The position numbers and the translations under genes were made by a program. Of a stretch of DNA of 64,000 nt, positions 1 through 9,691 are shown piece by piece. Source of the stretch: an uncultured Bacteroidota bacterium (GTDB lineage: Bacteria > Bacteroidota > Bacteroidia > Chitinophagales > Chitinophagaceae); NCBI GenBank assembly GCA_903903635.1, contig CAIUZK010000040.1, forward strand, positions 29,699 through 93,698, given 5' to 3'. Within the stretch, counting starts at the first letter, position 1. Every line of letters begins with the position of its first letter. The notes beneath the pieces are model-generated. The model was not told where the DNA came from. It did not search any database and saw nothing but the letters and a program-made list of their open reading frames with translations.

Positions 1-513
1 GTGGCTTATAATAAAGTAACAGACGAGGTTTGGGTAGTAGAAACAGCAGCTCACCGGGTATCCCTTTTTAAGCGGAATGGTGAACTGATAAAAAGGATAG
101 GCACAAGAGGTAATGAGAACGGGCAATTCAATTTTCCCACGTCAATTTGCATAGATAAAGCAGGTGATGCCTATGTAGTGGATGCCATGAATTTCCGGGT
201 GCAGATATTTAATAAGAAGGGCGAATTTGTGTCGACTTTCGGAGAAGCAGGAGATGCCAGCGGTTCGTTTGCACGACCTAAGGGAATAGCAACCGATACG
301 TATGGCCATATTTACGTGGCAGATGCTTTGTTTCATGCGGTTCAGATATTCGACCGGGCAGGTAATTTTCTATATAGTTTCGGGCAGCAGGGGCGAGGCA
401 AGGGTGAATTCTGGATGCCGGCAGGATTGTATATTGACGACAGGAATTATGTATACGTTGCCGATAGTTATAATTCAAGGATACAAATATTTCAGTTAAT
501 TAACGGAGGTTAA
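1..513 (+). CDS. NHL-repeat beta-propeller protein, 5' truncated by window edge
   Basis: The frame is open from base 1 and ends at TAA 511-513, so the true start lies outside the window and 170 C-terminal residues are visible. At least three NHL blades can be read, each with a G-x-F-x-x-P turn followed by a hydrophobic Y/IYVAD-like strand and a V/IQIF strand (for example YVADALFHAVQIF). NHL propellers are usually binding scaffolds, often extracytoplasmic. The stop is two bases before the start of the dodecaheme cytochrome, so the two are almost certainly co-transcribed. The same NHL-then-multiheme order recurs at 26493-29851. Its role is inferred to be structural or docking in an outer-membrane cytochrome complex. 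Confidence 0.85.
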   Translation: MAYNKVTDEVWVVETAAHRVSLFKRNGELIKRIGTRGNENGQFNFPTSICIDKAGDAYVVDAMNFRVQIFNKKGEFVSTFGEAGDASGSFARPKGIATDTYGHIYVADALFHAVQIFDRAGNFLYSFGQQGRGKGEFWMPAGLYIDDRNYVYVADSYNSRIQIFQLINGG

Positions 514-515
514 AA

Positions 516-2249
516 ATGAAAAAGATAATTAGCATCATCATCAGTACACTGCTGTGCATACCTCTTGGAATGGATGCGCAATCTATTTTAAACACCAAGC
601 ACAATTTATCAGTAAACGGGCCTGGTTCTGTAAAATCAACCTCGGAGAACGAGGTGTGTATTTTTTGCCATACACCACATAATGCGCGAACAACGGGGCC
701 ATTGTGGAATAAAGCGGACCCTGGTAATTTTTACACAATTTATGCCAGTTCCACTACAAATGCAGTAATCGGGCAGCCAGACGGTACATCATTAATGTGC
801 CTGTCGTGCCATGACGGAACGGTGGCATTAGGTAGTGTTGTCAGTTCGCCAACTACGATCAGTTTTGGAGGGGTAACAACTATGCCGGCCGGCCGGTCGA
901 ATCTTGGTACCAATCTGTCGGACGACCATCCGGTATCCTTTACCTATAATGCGGCTCTGGCCAATGCAAATGGTCAGCTTAAGCAACCATCGAATATTAC
1001 GCAACCCGTATCGCTGGACAAGAATGATAAAATGCAGTGTACTTCCTGCCATGAGGCGCATGATAATTCTTATTCCAAATTCCTGGTGGCATCTACACAG
1101 GGATCAACACTATGCTATAGTTGCCATGATAAAACTTATTGGGGAAACAGCAGCCACAGCAGATCAACCAAAACATGGAATGGGTTGGGGGTAAATCCAT
1201 GGCCGCATACTACGTATACCAATGTTGCGGATAACGCATGTGAGAATTGCCACGCGCCGCATACGGCGGGCGGCGCAGTGCGGCTGCTTAATTATCAGCA
1301 TGAAGAGGATAATTGCCTGAGTTGCCATACAGGCAACGTGGCAGCAACCAATATCCAGACACAACTTACAAAGACCTACAAGCACAATGTATATGGCTAT
1401 CTGGGCGTGCATGATGAAAGAGAAACCCCATTGATGGGCAGCAAGCACGTGGAGTGTGAAGATTGCCATAATCCTCATGCTACCAACAATACTACAGCGA
1501 CAGCTCCTAATGTGAAAGGATCCATGCAGGGAGTATCAGGAATTGACCTTAATGGTTCAACTGTTAATCCTGCGCCCTATGAATACCAGATATGTCTTAA
1601 ATGCCACAGCGATAATCCGGCAGTGGCGCCCTATACGCAGCGTTATCGCGGGGTAGGCAATATGCGGCAGAATTTCAATCCTACCAACGTATCTTTCCAC
1701 CCGGTAGCGGAAGCCGGTCAGAATCCATCTGTAAGCAGTCTTATAGGGCCCTGGACCGTAGCCAGTAAAATGTATTGCAGTGACTGCCATGCCAGCGATG
1801 GCTCTGGTTCGCCTGCAGGACCTCATGGTTCGAACAACCTGGCTATTCTTAAATTTGCGTATGATACAGCGCGTTTCCCCATGCTTGGCGCAGGGTGGAA
1901 TGCTACTGATTTAAGTATGCACTGGCCGCTGTGTTTCCAATGTCACAATGTGAGTACTGTAACCACTATTCATACTGCTATTTCGGGAGGGCACTTCATG
2001 AAGTATGTGGGCTGTAATACCTGCCATGATCCTCATGGATATGATGGGTCGATAGGAGTTAACGGAGGCAGTTCGGTATCGGCATTTGAGCGGTTACTTA
2101 ATTTTGATACCACAGTAATCAGGCCCAACCTTACCAATGGAAAAATGATCGATATCCCTAACCGGAAATGTTATTTTGTTTGTCACCAGTATCCATCTGG
2201 TACAGGAGGCATGTACCATGTGCATCTGAATACAGGTTCAGGGTATTAG
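516..2249 (+). CDS. Dodecaheme c-type cytochrome (doubled CXXCH family)
   Basis: A 577-residue secreted multiheme cytochrome. The start ATG follows GGAGGT at 505-510, a clear ribosome site for this genome. An N-terminal signal peptide ends near MDAQS. Eleven CXXCH motifs are visible (CIFCH, CLSCH, CTSCH, CYSCH, CENCH, CLSCH, CEDCH, CLKCH, CSDCH, CFQCH, CNTCH) plus one C-terminal CX3CH (CYFVCH), giving up to 12 hemes. The first ~220 residues repeat the four-heme plan of the two cytochromes at 2827 and 3533. Periplasmic or surface electron transfer is the expected role. The partner is probably the NHL protein immediately upstream. No catalytic signature beyond heme binding is evident. Confidence 0.9.
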   Translation: MKKIISIIISTLLCIPLGMDAQSILNTKHNLSVNGPGSVKSTSENEVCIFCHTPHNARTTGPLWNKADPGNFYTIYASSTTNAVIGQPDGTSLMCLSCHDGTVALGSVVSSPTTISFGGVTTMPAGRSNLGTNLSDDHPVSFTYNAALANANGQLKQPSNITQPVSLDKNDKMQCTSCHEAHDNSYSKFLVASTQGSTLCYSCHDKTYWGNSSHSRSTKTWNGLGVNPWPHTTYTNVADNACENCHAPHTAGGAVRLLNYQHEEDNCLSCHTGNVAATNIQTQLTKTYKHNVYGYLGVHDERETPLMGSKHVECEDCHNPHATNNTTATAPNVKGSMQGVSGIDLNGSTVNPAPYEYQICLKCHSDNPAVAPYTQRYRGVGNMRQNFNPTNVSFHPVAEAGQNPSVSSLIGPWTVASKMYCSDCHASDGSGSPAGPHGSNNLAILKFAYDTARFPMLGAGWNATDLSMHWPLCFQCHNVSTVTTIHTAISGGHFMKYVGCNTCHDPHGYDGSIGVNGGSSVSAFERLLNFDTTVIRPNLTNGKMIDIPNRKCYFVCHQYPSGTGGMYHVHLNTGSGY

Positions 2250-2277
2250 CGGTTTATTTAGTATCTTATTATTTATG

Positions 2278-2305
2278 GCAGACCTAACCGGTCTGCTATT
2301 TTTTT
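2278..2305 (+). terminator. Intrinsic terminator after dodecaheme cytochrome
   Basis: Stem GCAGACC (2278-2284) pairs with GGTCTGC (2290-2296) and is followed by a T-rich run to 2305. It separates the NHL/dodecaheme unit from the downstream cytochrome genes. Confidence 0.75.
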
Positions 2306-2335
2306 GGTGGTGTCCGGGAGATTCATTGGATTTTT

Positions 2336-2371
2336 TTGCGAAATCGCAGGAAACAGAATGACCAGAATTAG
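2336..2371. promoter_or_regulatory. Tandem dyad operator, degenerate right half
   Basis: The left dyad is TTGCG-AAAT-CGCAG at 2336-2349. Exactly 22 bp further, at 2358, stands ATGAC-CAGA-ATTAG, in which only the left half-site is good. This is the weakest and most distal of three such elements in the 577-bp gap before the tetraheme cytochrome. The rest of the gap (2250-2826) holds no convincing gene. Confidence 0.45.
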
Positions 2372-2494
2372 TTTGAGTTTAAGAATGCAGACAGTATTGC
2401 TGAATTTGCTGCTTTTAGTTAATTGCTGCTACATATTGAAAAAAGCAGCAAAAGACATGTTGCTAACTGCTATTAACCAAATTAATAAAAAAGC

Positions 2495-2530
2495 TTGCGA
2501 ATCCGCAAATTTTGAACTGATATATATCAT
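2495..2530. promoter_or_regulatory. Tandem heterotypic dyad operator
   Basis: Left dyad TTGCG-AATC-CGCAA at 2495-2508 and right dyad CTGAT-ATAT-ATCAT at 2517-2530. Both are perfect 5+4+5 inverted repeats with starts 22 bp apart. It is the second of three elements upstream of 2827. Confidence 0.65.
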
Positions 2531-2719
2531 GATATTTTTTCTCTCAGTAAGGCCCCAAAATAATGATGTTTTGGATACCCCAGGGCACAATTTCAGGCAT
2601 TGTATTTTGGGTTGAATTTGTGCTGTAAACCATTGAAAAATAGTGCAATATTGTAGAGTTCAACATCCGCTCAAATGTGCTGTTAAGAAGCTAATGAACC
2701 GACCATTGTCAGGAATTGT

Positions 2720-2755
2720 TTGCGAAAACGCAAAAACAGGGCTGACATCTGTCAT
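2720..2755. promoter_or_regulatory. Tandem heterotypic dyad operator, promoter-proximal
   Basis: Left dyad TTGCG-AAAA-CGCAA at 2720-2733 (extends to a perfect 6+4+6) and right dyad CTGAC-ATCT-GTCAT at 2742-2755, starts 22 bp apart. It ends 71 bp before the ATG of the tetraheme cytochrome at 2827, a distance suited to activation. Confidence 0.7.
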
Positions 2756-2826
2756 AGGTAAGTCATGGTGGTGGTTCTACTTTTGTGTTATTGATTTATT
2801 CTTAACAATTAAAAAAAAGGTATATT

Positions 2827-3468
2827 ATGAAACTCAAAAAACTAGTTATGCTAAGCTCGATCCTTCTGGGGCTTACTCCGCTATGCTTAGGGCAAAACAT
2901 TAAAGGTTCGCCACACGATTTCACCAGAAACACAGCATCAAACTCGTCTGGTGAGCTATGTATTGTTTGTCATGCACCACACGGAACAGATGCAACTGCA
3001 GTGCCATTATGGAACCATGGTACAACAACGCAGATTTTCTCCACTTACATTGGTTACAAATTCGACGCGTTGCCATCAATTACAGCTCCTGATGGCGCTT
3101 CAAAACTTTGCCTGAGCTGCCATGATGGTGTTAGTGCCATGAACCAGTTTGGCGGTCATGCAAATGGTACAAGCGCACCCGGTCCAACTTACTTAGGAGT
3201 ACATGCATCCAATCTTGGTATTGATCTTACCAACGACCATCCGGTATCATTTGTTTACAATACAGCTCTTGCAACTCTTGACGGAGCATTAAAAGATCCA
3301 AGTACAGCAACAACAAGCCTTGGTGGTACAATCGCTACCGATATGCTTGATATCAACAGTAAAGTACAATGTCCTTCTTGTCATGAAGTTCACGACCAGA
3401 CCATCTACAGATTTGGAAAGATCAGCAATGCAGGCAGTGCACTATGTTTAACATGCCATAATAAATAA
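2827..3468 (+). CDS. Tetraheme c-type cytochrome
   Basis: A 213-residue secreted cytochrome with a signal peptide ending near LCLGQ. Four heme motifs are visible: CIVCH (HAPHG context), CLSCH, CPSCH and CLTCH, the last only two residues from the C-terminus. The spacing and the DHPVSF segment between hemes 2 and 3 match the gene at 3533 and the N-terminal third of the dodecaheme protein at 516, so the three are paralogous. A weak AAGG precedes the ATG. It is preceded by three tandem dyad operators, the strongest regulatory region in the window. It is probably a periplasmic or surface-exposed electron carrier; the partner is unknown. Confidence 0.88.
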   Translation: MKLKKLVMLSSILLGLTPLCLGQNIKGSPHDFTRNTASNSSGELCIVCHAPHGTDATAVPLWNHGTTTQIFSTYIGYKFDALPSITAPDGASKLCLSCHDGVSAMNQFGGHANGTSAPGPTYLGVHASNLGIDLTNDHPVSFVYNTALATLDGALKDPSTATTSLGGTIATDMLDINSKVQCPSCHEVHDQTIYRFGKISNAGSALCLTCHNK

Positions 3469-3532
3469 CGAAAGGAATCAATTTTAAATATTGATCGAAA
3501 AAAATTCTTAACAAAACAAAATAAAAATATTT

Positions 3533-4264
3533 ATGAGATTCAAATCATTTTTTATCGCAAGTTCCATAGTCCTGGGCCTGACACAATTATGCTACGGGCA
3601 GGCAGGAACAATAGTGGGGTCTAAACACGATTTCTCGTTAGCCAATAATACGTGGAATTTCAGTACCCCGGTTACCGCACAGTTGCAGGGCCAGATATGC
3701 CGCCCATGCCATGCGCCACACAACAGTAATATACGCGATGTTGCCGCTATCGGTGGGGGCTATTCCAATACACCAGGGGCAGGTAGTTTCGGCCCATTGT
3801 GGGACCATACTCTTTCTACTCAGACCTACAATATCTATTCGCAAGGATATAATTTCTGGAAAGAAGGTGCTGCTACAGTTGGTAATCCAGACGGAAGCTC
3901 AAAGCTTTGCTTAAGCTGTCATGATGGTACTGTAGCACTTGCTAACTTCCGTACATTTGCTACTGCTACTACCAAAATGTCAACTTTTAATGGTGGTGCA
4001 TCTAATCTGGGTACAGACCTTAGTACATCACACCCTATTTCGTTTACTTACAATACAGCATTGGCAACTACAGACCACAAAATATGGGATCCATCATCTA
4101 CACCATCAGGTGTTCATAGCGGAACCATTGATGCAGATATGCTGGAGAACGGAAAGCTACAGTGTATTTCCTGTCATGATGCTCATAACGGAGCTGGCGT
4201 AAATCGTTTACTTATCAAAAGTAACGTAGGAAGTGCATTGTGTTTTACTTGTCATAAACTATAG
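3533..4264 (+). CDS. Tetraheme c-type cytochrome, paralogue
   Basis: A 243-residue secreted cytochrome starting MRFKSFF with a signal peptide cut near CYGQ. Heme motifs are CRPCH, CLSCH, CISCH and CFTCH. It differs from the 2827 paralogue mainly by a ~30-residue insertion between hemes 1 and 2. The 64-bp gap to the preceding gene and 45-bp gap to the following large secreted repeat protein suggest one transcript (2827-9058) controlled by the operators upstream of 2827. The presence of two closely similar tetraheme genes in tandem suggests local duplication. Confidence 0.88.
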   Translation: MRFKSFFIASSIVLGLTQLCYGQAGTIVGSKHDFSLANNTWNFSTPVTAQLQGQICRPCHAPHNSNIRDVAAIGGGYSNTPGAGSFGPLWDHTLSTQTYNIYSQGYNFWKEGAATVGNPDGSSKLCLSCHDGTVALANFRTFATATTKMSTFNGGASNLGTDLSTSHPISFTYNTALATTDHKIWDPSSTPSGVHSGTIDADMLENGKLQCISCHDAHNGAGVNRLLIKSNVGSALCFTCHKL

Positions 4265-4309
4265 GACAAAACCTAAAAACATTAATTTCTAATATTAAAA
4301 ACGAAAGTC

Positions 4310-7300
4310 ATGATAAATACAAATAAAAGATGGTTACTAACGGCATCCCCCTGGATGAAGCATGGCCTTGGGCTATCTCCGTTAGGAATCAAGGGGATTT
4401 TTCTTATTGCAATCATGGTACTTACCTGCCAGGCTGGGTTTGCTCAAAACAATCATTTCAATAATGTATCGAATGGATTGAGCAATCTGCCAACAGGGTT
4501 TACAGGCGGAGCGCCCATGTTGCCGGCAATTACAGGAACAACTTTGTTCTGTTTACCTACAGCTCCGGTTACTTTGCTTAACGGTACACCCGGTGGTACA
4601 TGGACAAGCAGTAATACAGCTGTTGCAACTATTAATTCTTCAACAGGATTACTTACTCCTTTACATGGTGGTGTTACTATAGTTACTTATACCGTAGGTG
4701 TAAGCAGCACTACAAAAACAATAACTGTGAATTATCCGATCACAGGCCCAACTGGGGTTTGTTTAGGTAATTCAATCAACCTGACAGATACCATGACAAC
4801 CGGTATCTGGACCAGCAGTAACCCAAGCGTTGCTACTATTGATCCTACCGGCCTATTGACTGGTATATTGACAGGTACAACTACTGTTACTTACGGAAGA
4901 ACAGGTGGATGTACAGTTTCATCGGTAATTACAGTTGGTACAAATGCTGTGCCAAATATTAATGGTATGGGCCCATTGGCAGTATGTCAGCCAGGTACTC
5001 TTACTGCTACTGATGCCACCTTAGGTGGTACGTGGACCAGCAGTACGCCAGCCGTAGCTACAATCGATATTGCCTCTGGTTTGATTACCAGTGTGGCAGC
5101 AGGCGCTACTACAATTACATATACAGTTGGCGGATGCTATAAGACTAAAGCAGCTATCGTTACCGCATTGACTTCAATTGCTGTTATTACACCTGCTACT
5201 CCTTCAGTATGCGTGGGTAGTACTACCGCACTTGCTGATCTTACTCCTTTAGGAACATGGTCCAGTTTAACTCCGGGTATTGCTACCGTAAATACTGGTG
5301 GTGTAGTAGCAGGTATTACAACTGGTACAGTTACCGTTAATTACGCTAAGAATGGTTGTGTAAGGTCAACAGTTGTTACGGTAAATGTAAATTCGGTATC
5401 GGCCATTACAGGCGGACCAAATGTATGTATTGGTACTCCGCTTACATTGTCTTCTGCTCCTGCATTGGGTACATGGACCAGCAGTAATGTAGGAGTTGCT
5501 GTTGTTGGTTCAGGCTCAGGTATTGTTACATCTGCAGCAGGTATTACAGGTGGAACCGCCATTATTACTTATACACAAGGTGGTTGTTTTAAAACTACAA
5601 CATTGAATTTTAATCCGGCAACATCTGTTGGCGCTATCAGTGGTGGTGCAACCGGAGTTTGCCAGGGAGCTACAACAACACTTACTGATCCAGTACCAGG
5701 TGGTACATGGACCAGTACAACTCCCGCAGTTGCAACCATAAATGCTTATGGTTTGGTTACAGGTATTTCTAATGGTACTTCTGACATTACCTATTCAAGG
5801 TTAGGTTGTGTTGCAATAAAGACAGTTACAATCAATATTATACCTAATGCTATAGGCGGTACATTGAATGTATGCGCAGGACTTACAACTACACTTACCG
5901 ATGCTACATTGTTAGGTACATGGTCTAGCAGCGATGTAACCAAGGGTACCATTGACGCAAGTACAGGTGTTGTTACCGGTATTGCACCAGGTAATACTAC
6001 TATTACCTATACACAGACCGGTTGTTCTGTTACAGCTGCATTTACAGTTAAGGGACCTGCTCCAATTAGTGGCGGCAGTATAGACTGTATTGCTCCTCTT
6101 ACTTATTTGTATCTTTCTGATGCAACATTTGGTGGTACATGGTCAACCAGTGACGCAACGGTAGCAACTATCAATGCATCTACAGGCGCTGTAACCGGTG
6201 TTGCAGGTGGTACAGTTACAATGACCTATACGCAGACAAGTACAGGATGTTATGCTACAAAGGCTGTTACTGTAAATTATGCTCCTGGTAATATAGCAGG
6301 TAATACAGTAACCTGTGCTGGCGCAACTACAACACTTACCGATACAATGGCAGGTGGCACATGGACAAGTGGTACGCCAACAGTGGCAACCATAGGTTCT
6401 GCTACTGGTATTGTGATGGGTCTTGCTACAGGTGGTACAATTATCACTTATACTAAAAACGGTTGCAATCAATATGTGAATGTTCTTGTTTCTCCATCAG
6501 TAAATGCGATAGCAGGTCCCGGCTCAGTATGTGCAGGTTGGGCTACTATTCAACTTACAGATGCAACAACAGGTGGTATTTGGACAACAACAAGCCCATA
6601 CATTTATGTAAACCCTACAGGTCTGGTAACAGGTGGTAGTAATGTAACTGGTATGGTTACAACAGGTGTTGTAAATTATACAGTAGGTGGATGTACAGTT
6701 TCTACAACCATCACAGTTAATCCAAATCCGGTTGGTAGTACAGCAGGTATCCCAGAGGTATGCAAGGGTTCATCTACTACCCTCATTAATCCAACAACAG
6801 GTGGTGGAACATGGAGCAGTCAATATACTTCTATTGCCACAGTAGGTTCTGGTACCGGTCTTGTAACTGGTATATCACATGGTACATCTGCAATTACGTT
6901 CACAATTGCAGGTGGTTGTTTTAAAGTATTCCTGATGAGCGTAAACGATACAGCTATGCCAATAACAGGTAGCTGGAATGTTTGTGCCAACGGAACTACA
7001 CAGCTTGCTGGTGAAACCGGTATTCCTGGGGCATGGATCAGCAGTAATTCAACTATAGTTACTGTTGATACTACTGGTCTTGTTACAGGTGTATCAGCTG
7101 GTGTTGCTACGATTACCTTTGCAAGATATGGTGGTTGCGAAACATACCATAATATTACCTCAGTAGCTCCTCCAGCTGCAATAGGTGGAGCAGGTTCTGT
7201 TTGTATCGGTGGTACTACAATTACAGCTACTGAGTCTGTTAGCGCTGCTTTGGGAACATGGAATTCATCTGATCTTTCTGTCTTAACTATTACAGGTACT

Positions 7301-9058
7301 GGTTCTCCAGTAACATTGAATGGTCTTATGGCAGGAAGCGCAATTCTTACTTTCACTGCAGGTGCGGCAGGTAATAACTGCTTTGTTACAAAGACTGTTT
7401 CAGTTAATGCAACTACTCCGGCAGCAATTACAGGTAATACCAATGTTTGCGTAGGTGGAGTTACAACACTTGCTAATGCAACAAGCGGTGGATCATGGTC
7501 AAGTGCAACTACTGCTAAAGCATCTATAGGAGCAGCAACAGGTCTTGTAGTTGGAGTTGCAACAGGTACTACACTAATTGATTACACTTATATAGGTTGC
7601 TGGGTGCAAACAACAGTTAATGTTCTTGCTTATACAGCAGGTGGTGTTTCCGGATCTAGTTTAGTGTGTGTTGGTGATGCAACTACAATATCAAATACTG
7701 TATCTGGTACATGGACATCTGGTAATACTGCAATAGCAACAGTAGGTACTGCAACTGGTACTACTACCCTGGTAACAGGCGTAGCAGCAGGCTCAGCAGC
7801 AATTACATTTACTGATGCTTCAAATTGTACTAACTTTTTCACTACATCTGTAATAAGCACTACTCTTCCTGCAATAACAGGAACCACTTCAATGTGCGTG
7901 GGTCTTAATACTTCTCTTTCAAATAGTTTAAGCGGAGGAACATGGACAAGTGTAACACCTGCCAATGCTACAATTGATGCAAGTACAGGTTTTGTTGCCG
8001 GTTTAGCAGCAGGTACTTCTGTTATCTCTTATTCTGTACCTGGTTGTTTGAGTTTTCCTGTAACCACAACAGTAAACGTACTGCCAGTTCCTAATGCTAT
8101 GACAGGCTTCACTACAGGTAGTACGCTTAAGTTATGTGAATCAGCAGGCGGAAGTCTTGCTGAAGCAGTAACAACAGGTGGTACATGGACTATTGCTGAC
8201 GTAGCCATTGGATCTATTTCCAGTGCAACAGGTACTCCAATCACTGTTACAGGTGTAAGTGCAGGTACTACTTATTTAACTTATACAATGCCAAACGGTT
8301 GCTTTGTATCCGGTACTATCTCAGTTGGTCATCCTCCACTGGCAATTACAGGATCTCCTGTATGTGTTGGTGATTTCGTAACCTTCAGTGATGCAACCCC
8401 AGGTGGTACATGGTCAAGTACTGCAACAAGTAAAGCAATTGTTGATCCTACCTTCGGAATTGTTTCTGGTAACGCAGCAGGGGCAACAATTATCCAATAT
8501 ACTACTCCTGGTTGTGGACCTGTTTCATATCCAATTACAGTTAATGCAGCTCCTGGTGCAATTACCGGTGCGACTACTGTATGTAAGCTGTCAACAACCA
8601 CACTTGCTGATACAACTGCAGGCGGTACATGGGCAAGCAGTAATACAGCGGTGGCTACAATCGGTACCGATGGTGTAGTTACAGGTGTTGCTGGTGGTAG
8701 TGTTACTATCTCTTATACTGTGCCAAGCGGTTGCTTGCAGACTTATGCATTCGTTGTTGATCCATGTGGTCTCAGGAATGGTAATCAGCCAGCAGCCAAT
8801 GTGCCTGCTGAACAGGCTTACACATTATTCCCTAACCCAAGTAATGGTAACTTCACTATCAATCAGGCAATACCTGAAGATGGTACAATGAATGTTGCTG
8901 TTATGAATTATATAGGTGAGAAGGTGTTTGCTGGATCTGTTGACTTCATAGGCGGCAGGGTTTCATTAAATCTGTCTGTAACTCCTGGCATGTACCTCGT
9001 GGTACTTCAGGATAATAAAGGCAAGATGGAAACCTTTAAGGTTCTTATTGAGAAATAG
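4310..9058 (+). CDS. Giant secreted Ig-like (BIG2-type) repeat protein with T9SS sorting domain
   Basis: A 1,582-residue protein. An N-terminal signal region with a long basic n-region ends near AGFAQ. It then carries 19 tandem repeats of about 75 residues, each with a VC-G---LTD opening, a central GTWTSSN--VATI strand and a G-V-TG---GT--ITY close, resembling bacterial Ig-like group 2 domains. The C-terminal ~75 residues (FPNPSNGNF onward to KVLIEK) are a type A type IX secretion sorting domain, predicting export through the outer membrane and surface attachment. DNA repeats are diverged but regular. It lies directly behind two tetraheme cytochromes. An adhesin or surface scaffold is the most likely role, and an association with surface cytochromes is inference. 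Confidence 0.88.
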   Translation: MINTNKRWLLTASPWMKHGLGLSPLGIKGIFLIAIMVLTCQAGFAQNNHFNNVSNGLSNLPTGFTGGAPMLPAITGTTLFCLPTAPVTLLNGTPGGTWTSSNTAVATINSSTGLLTPLHGGVTIVTYTVGVSSTTKTITVNYPITGPTGVCLGNSINLTDTMTTGIWTSSNPSVATIDPTGLLTGILTGTTTVTYGRTGGCTVSSVITVGTNAVPNINGMGPLAVCQPGTLTATDATLGGTWTSSTPAVATIDIASGLITSVAAGATTITYTVGGCYKTKAAIVTALTSIAVITPATPSVCVGSTTALADLTPLGTWSSLTPGIATVNTGGVVAGITTGTVTVNYAKNGCVRSTVVTVNVNSVSAITGGPNVCIGTPLTLSSAPALGTWTSSNVGVAVVGSGSGIVTSAAGITGGTAIITYTQGGCFKTTTLNFNPATSVGAISGGATGVCQGATTTLTDPVPGGTWTSTTPAVATINAYGLVTGISNGTSDITYSRLGCVAIKTVTINIIPNAIGGTLNVCAGLTTTLTDATLLGTWSSSDVTKGTIDASTGVVTGIAPGNTTITYTQTGCSVTAAFTVKGPAPISGGSIDCIAPLTYLYLSDATFGGTWSTSDATVATINASTGAVTGVAGGTVTMTYTQTSTGCYATKAVTVNYAPGNIAGNTVTCAGATTTLTDTMAGGTWTSGTPTVATIGSATGIVMGLATGGTIITYTKNGCNQYVNVLVSPSVNAIAGPGSVCAGWATIQLTDATTGGIWTTTSPYIYVNPTGLVTGGSNVTGMVTTGVVNYTVGGCTVSTTITVNPNPVGSTAGIPEVCKGSSTTLINPTTGGGTWSSQYTSIATVGSGTGLVTGISHGTSAITFTIAGGCFKVFLMSVNDTAMPITGSWNVCANGTTQLAGETGIPGAWISSNSTIVTVDTTGLVTGVSAGVATITFARYGGCETYHNITSVAPPAAIGGAGSVCIGGTTITATESVSAALGTWNSSDLSVLTITGTGSPVTLNGLMAGSAILTFTAGAAGNNCFVTKTVSVNATTPAAITGNTNVCVGGVTTLANATSGGSWSSATTAKASIGAATGLVVGVATGTTLIDYTYIGCWVQTTVNVLAYTAGGVSGSSLVCVGDATTISNTVSGTWTSGNTAIATVGTATGTTTLVTGVAAGSAAITFTDASNCTNFFTTSVISTTLPAITGTTSMCVGLNTSLSNSLSGGTWTSVTPANATIDASTGFVAGLAAGTSVISYSVPGCLSFPVTTTVNVLPVPNAMTGFTTGSTLKLCESAGGSLAEAVTTGGTWTIADVAIGSISSATGTPITVTGVSAGTTYLTYTMPNGCFVSGTISVGHPPLAITGSPVCVGDFVTFSDATPGGTWSSTATSKAIVDPTFGIVSGNAAGATIIQYTTPGCGPVSYPITVNAAPGAITGATTVCKLSTTTLADTTAGGTWASSNTAVATIGTDGVVTGVAGGSVTISYTVPSGCLQTYAFVVDPCGLRNGNQPAANVPAEQAYTLFPNPSNGNFTINQAIPEDGTMNVAVMNYIGEKVFAGSVDFIGGRVSLNLSVTPGMYLVVLQDNKGKMETFKVLIEK

Positions 9059-9080
9059 CAGATTTGTTTAAGTTTCCTTA

Positions 9081-9110
9081 AAAGGCCCCGGTATTTACCG
9101 GGGCCTTTTA
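9081..9110 (+). terminator. Intrinsic terminator
   Basis: A GC-rich hairpin with arms AAAGGCCCCGGTA and TACCGGGGCCTTTT closes the 2827-9058 unit. The remaining gap to 9691 contains no coding signal but holds the dyads at 9433 and 9466. Confidence 0.85.
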
Positions 9111-9432
9111 GTTTGGCATACGGTTTGATTAATATAGTATAACAGTTTAAGTTTTGGAATTGCAGATTACCTTACTATTTTGTGGCTCTTAAACTAAAAA
9201 TGCTAAAACATAGTTACTACCTGAAGTTCATACAGATAAGGAGATTATGTTAATTGCAAGTACGATTCTGTTACCAAAGTTCTTTGACATCGCTGGGAGG
9301 TAAATGAGTATTTATTTAATGAAAATTGGTTTTTGCAAAACAAAAGCCAGACAATTTTCGAAATCTGCTTTTCAATGTTTTGCAGAAAAATAATTAAAGA
9401 TGTTTTCGCCCTGTTTTGATCACAGGATTATA

Positions 9433-9446
9433 TTGCGAAAACGCAT
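9433..9446. promoter_or_regulatory. TTGCG-type dyad
   Basis: TTGCG-AAAA-CGCAT, a near-perfect 5+4+5 inverted repeat. It starts 33 bp upstream of the paired ATGAC dyads at 9466, so it is 1.5 spacing units away rather than one. Confidence 0.5.
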
Positions 9447-9465
9447 GTCAGACACACTTTAAAAT

Positions 9466-9501
9466 ATGACTATAATCATGAAAACAAATGCGCTTTGTCA
9501 T
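9466..9501. promoter_or_regulatory. Tandem dyad operator upstream of monoheme cytochrome
   Basis: ATGAC-TATA-ATCAT at 9466-9479 and ATGCG-CTTT-GTCAT at 9488-9501, starts 22 bp apart. The second dyad is a hybrid, with a TGCG half and a GTCAT half. It lies 190 bp before the ATG at 9692. Confidence 0.6.
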
Positions 9502-9691
9502 AAAATGAAGCGCATGCTACTCTTAATTTTACACATTGATAATGAAGGATGTCAGGCTCCTGATTAGTATAAAAAAGGATTACTGATTTTTTGTTCAAAA
9601 TCTTGCTGATAATTCCGATAATATTTAACCAGGAAAGCACAACTAATACATAGTAATTCTGATTCTTATTTTTAAACCAAAACAACAAAAA

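Noticed and set aside
2304..2903. Two short plus-strand open frames in the gap before the tetraheme cytochrome
   Set aside because: No signal, domain or ribosome site; they cover the operator region and one overlaps the real gene in another frame.
5341..8601. Several minus-strand open frames opposite the Ig-repeat gene
   Set aside because: They are repeats of the same antisense pattern (VP, VTVV runs) produced by the repetitive coding strand.
4560..8760. Regularly repeated DNA that might suggest a CRISPR-like array
   Set aside because: The repeats are about 225 bp, diverged and in frame, so they are protein domain repeats.
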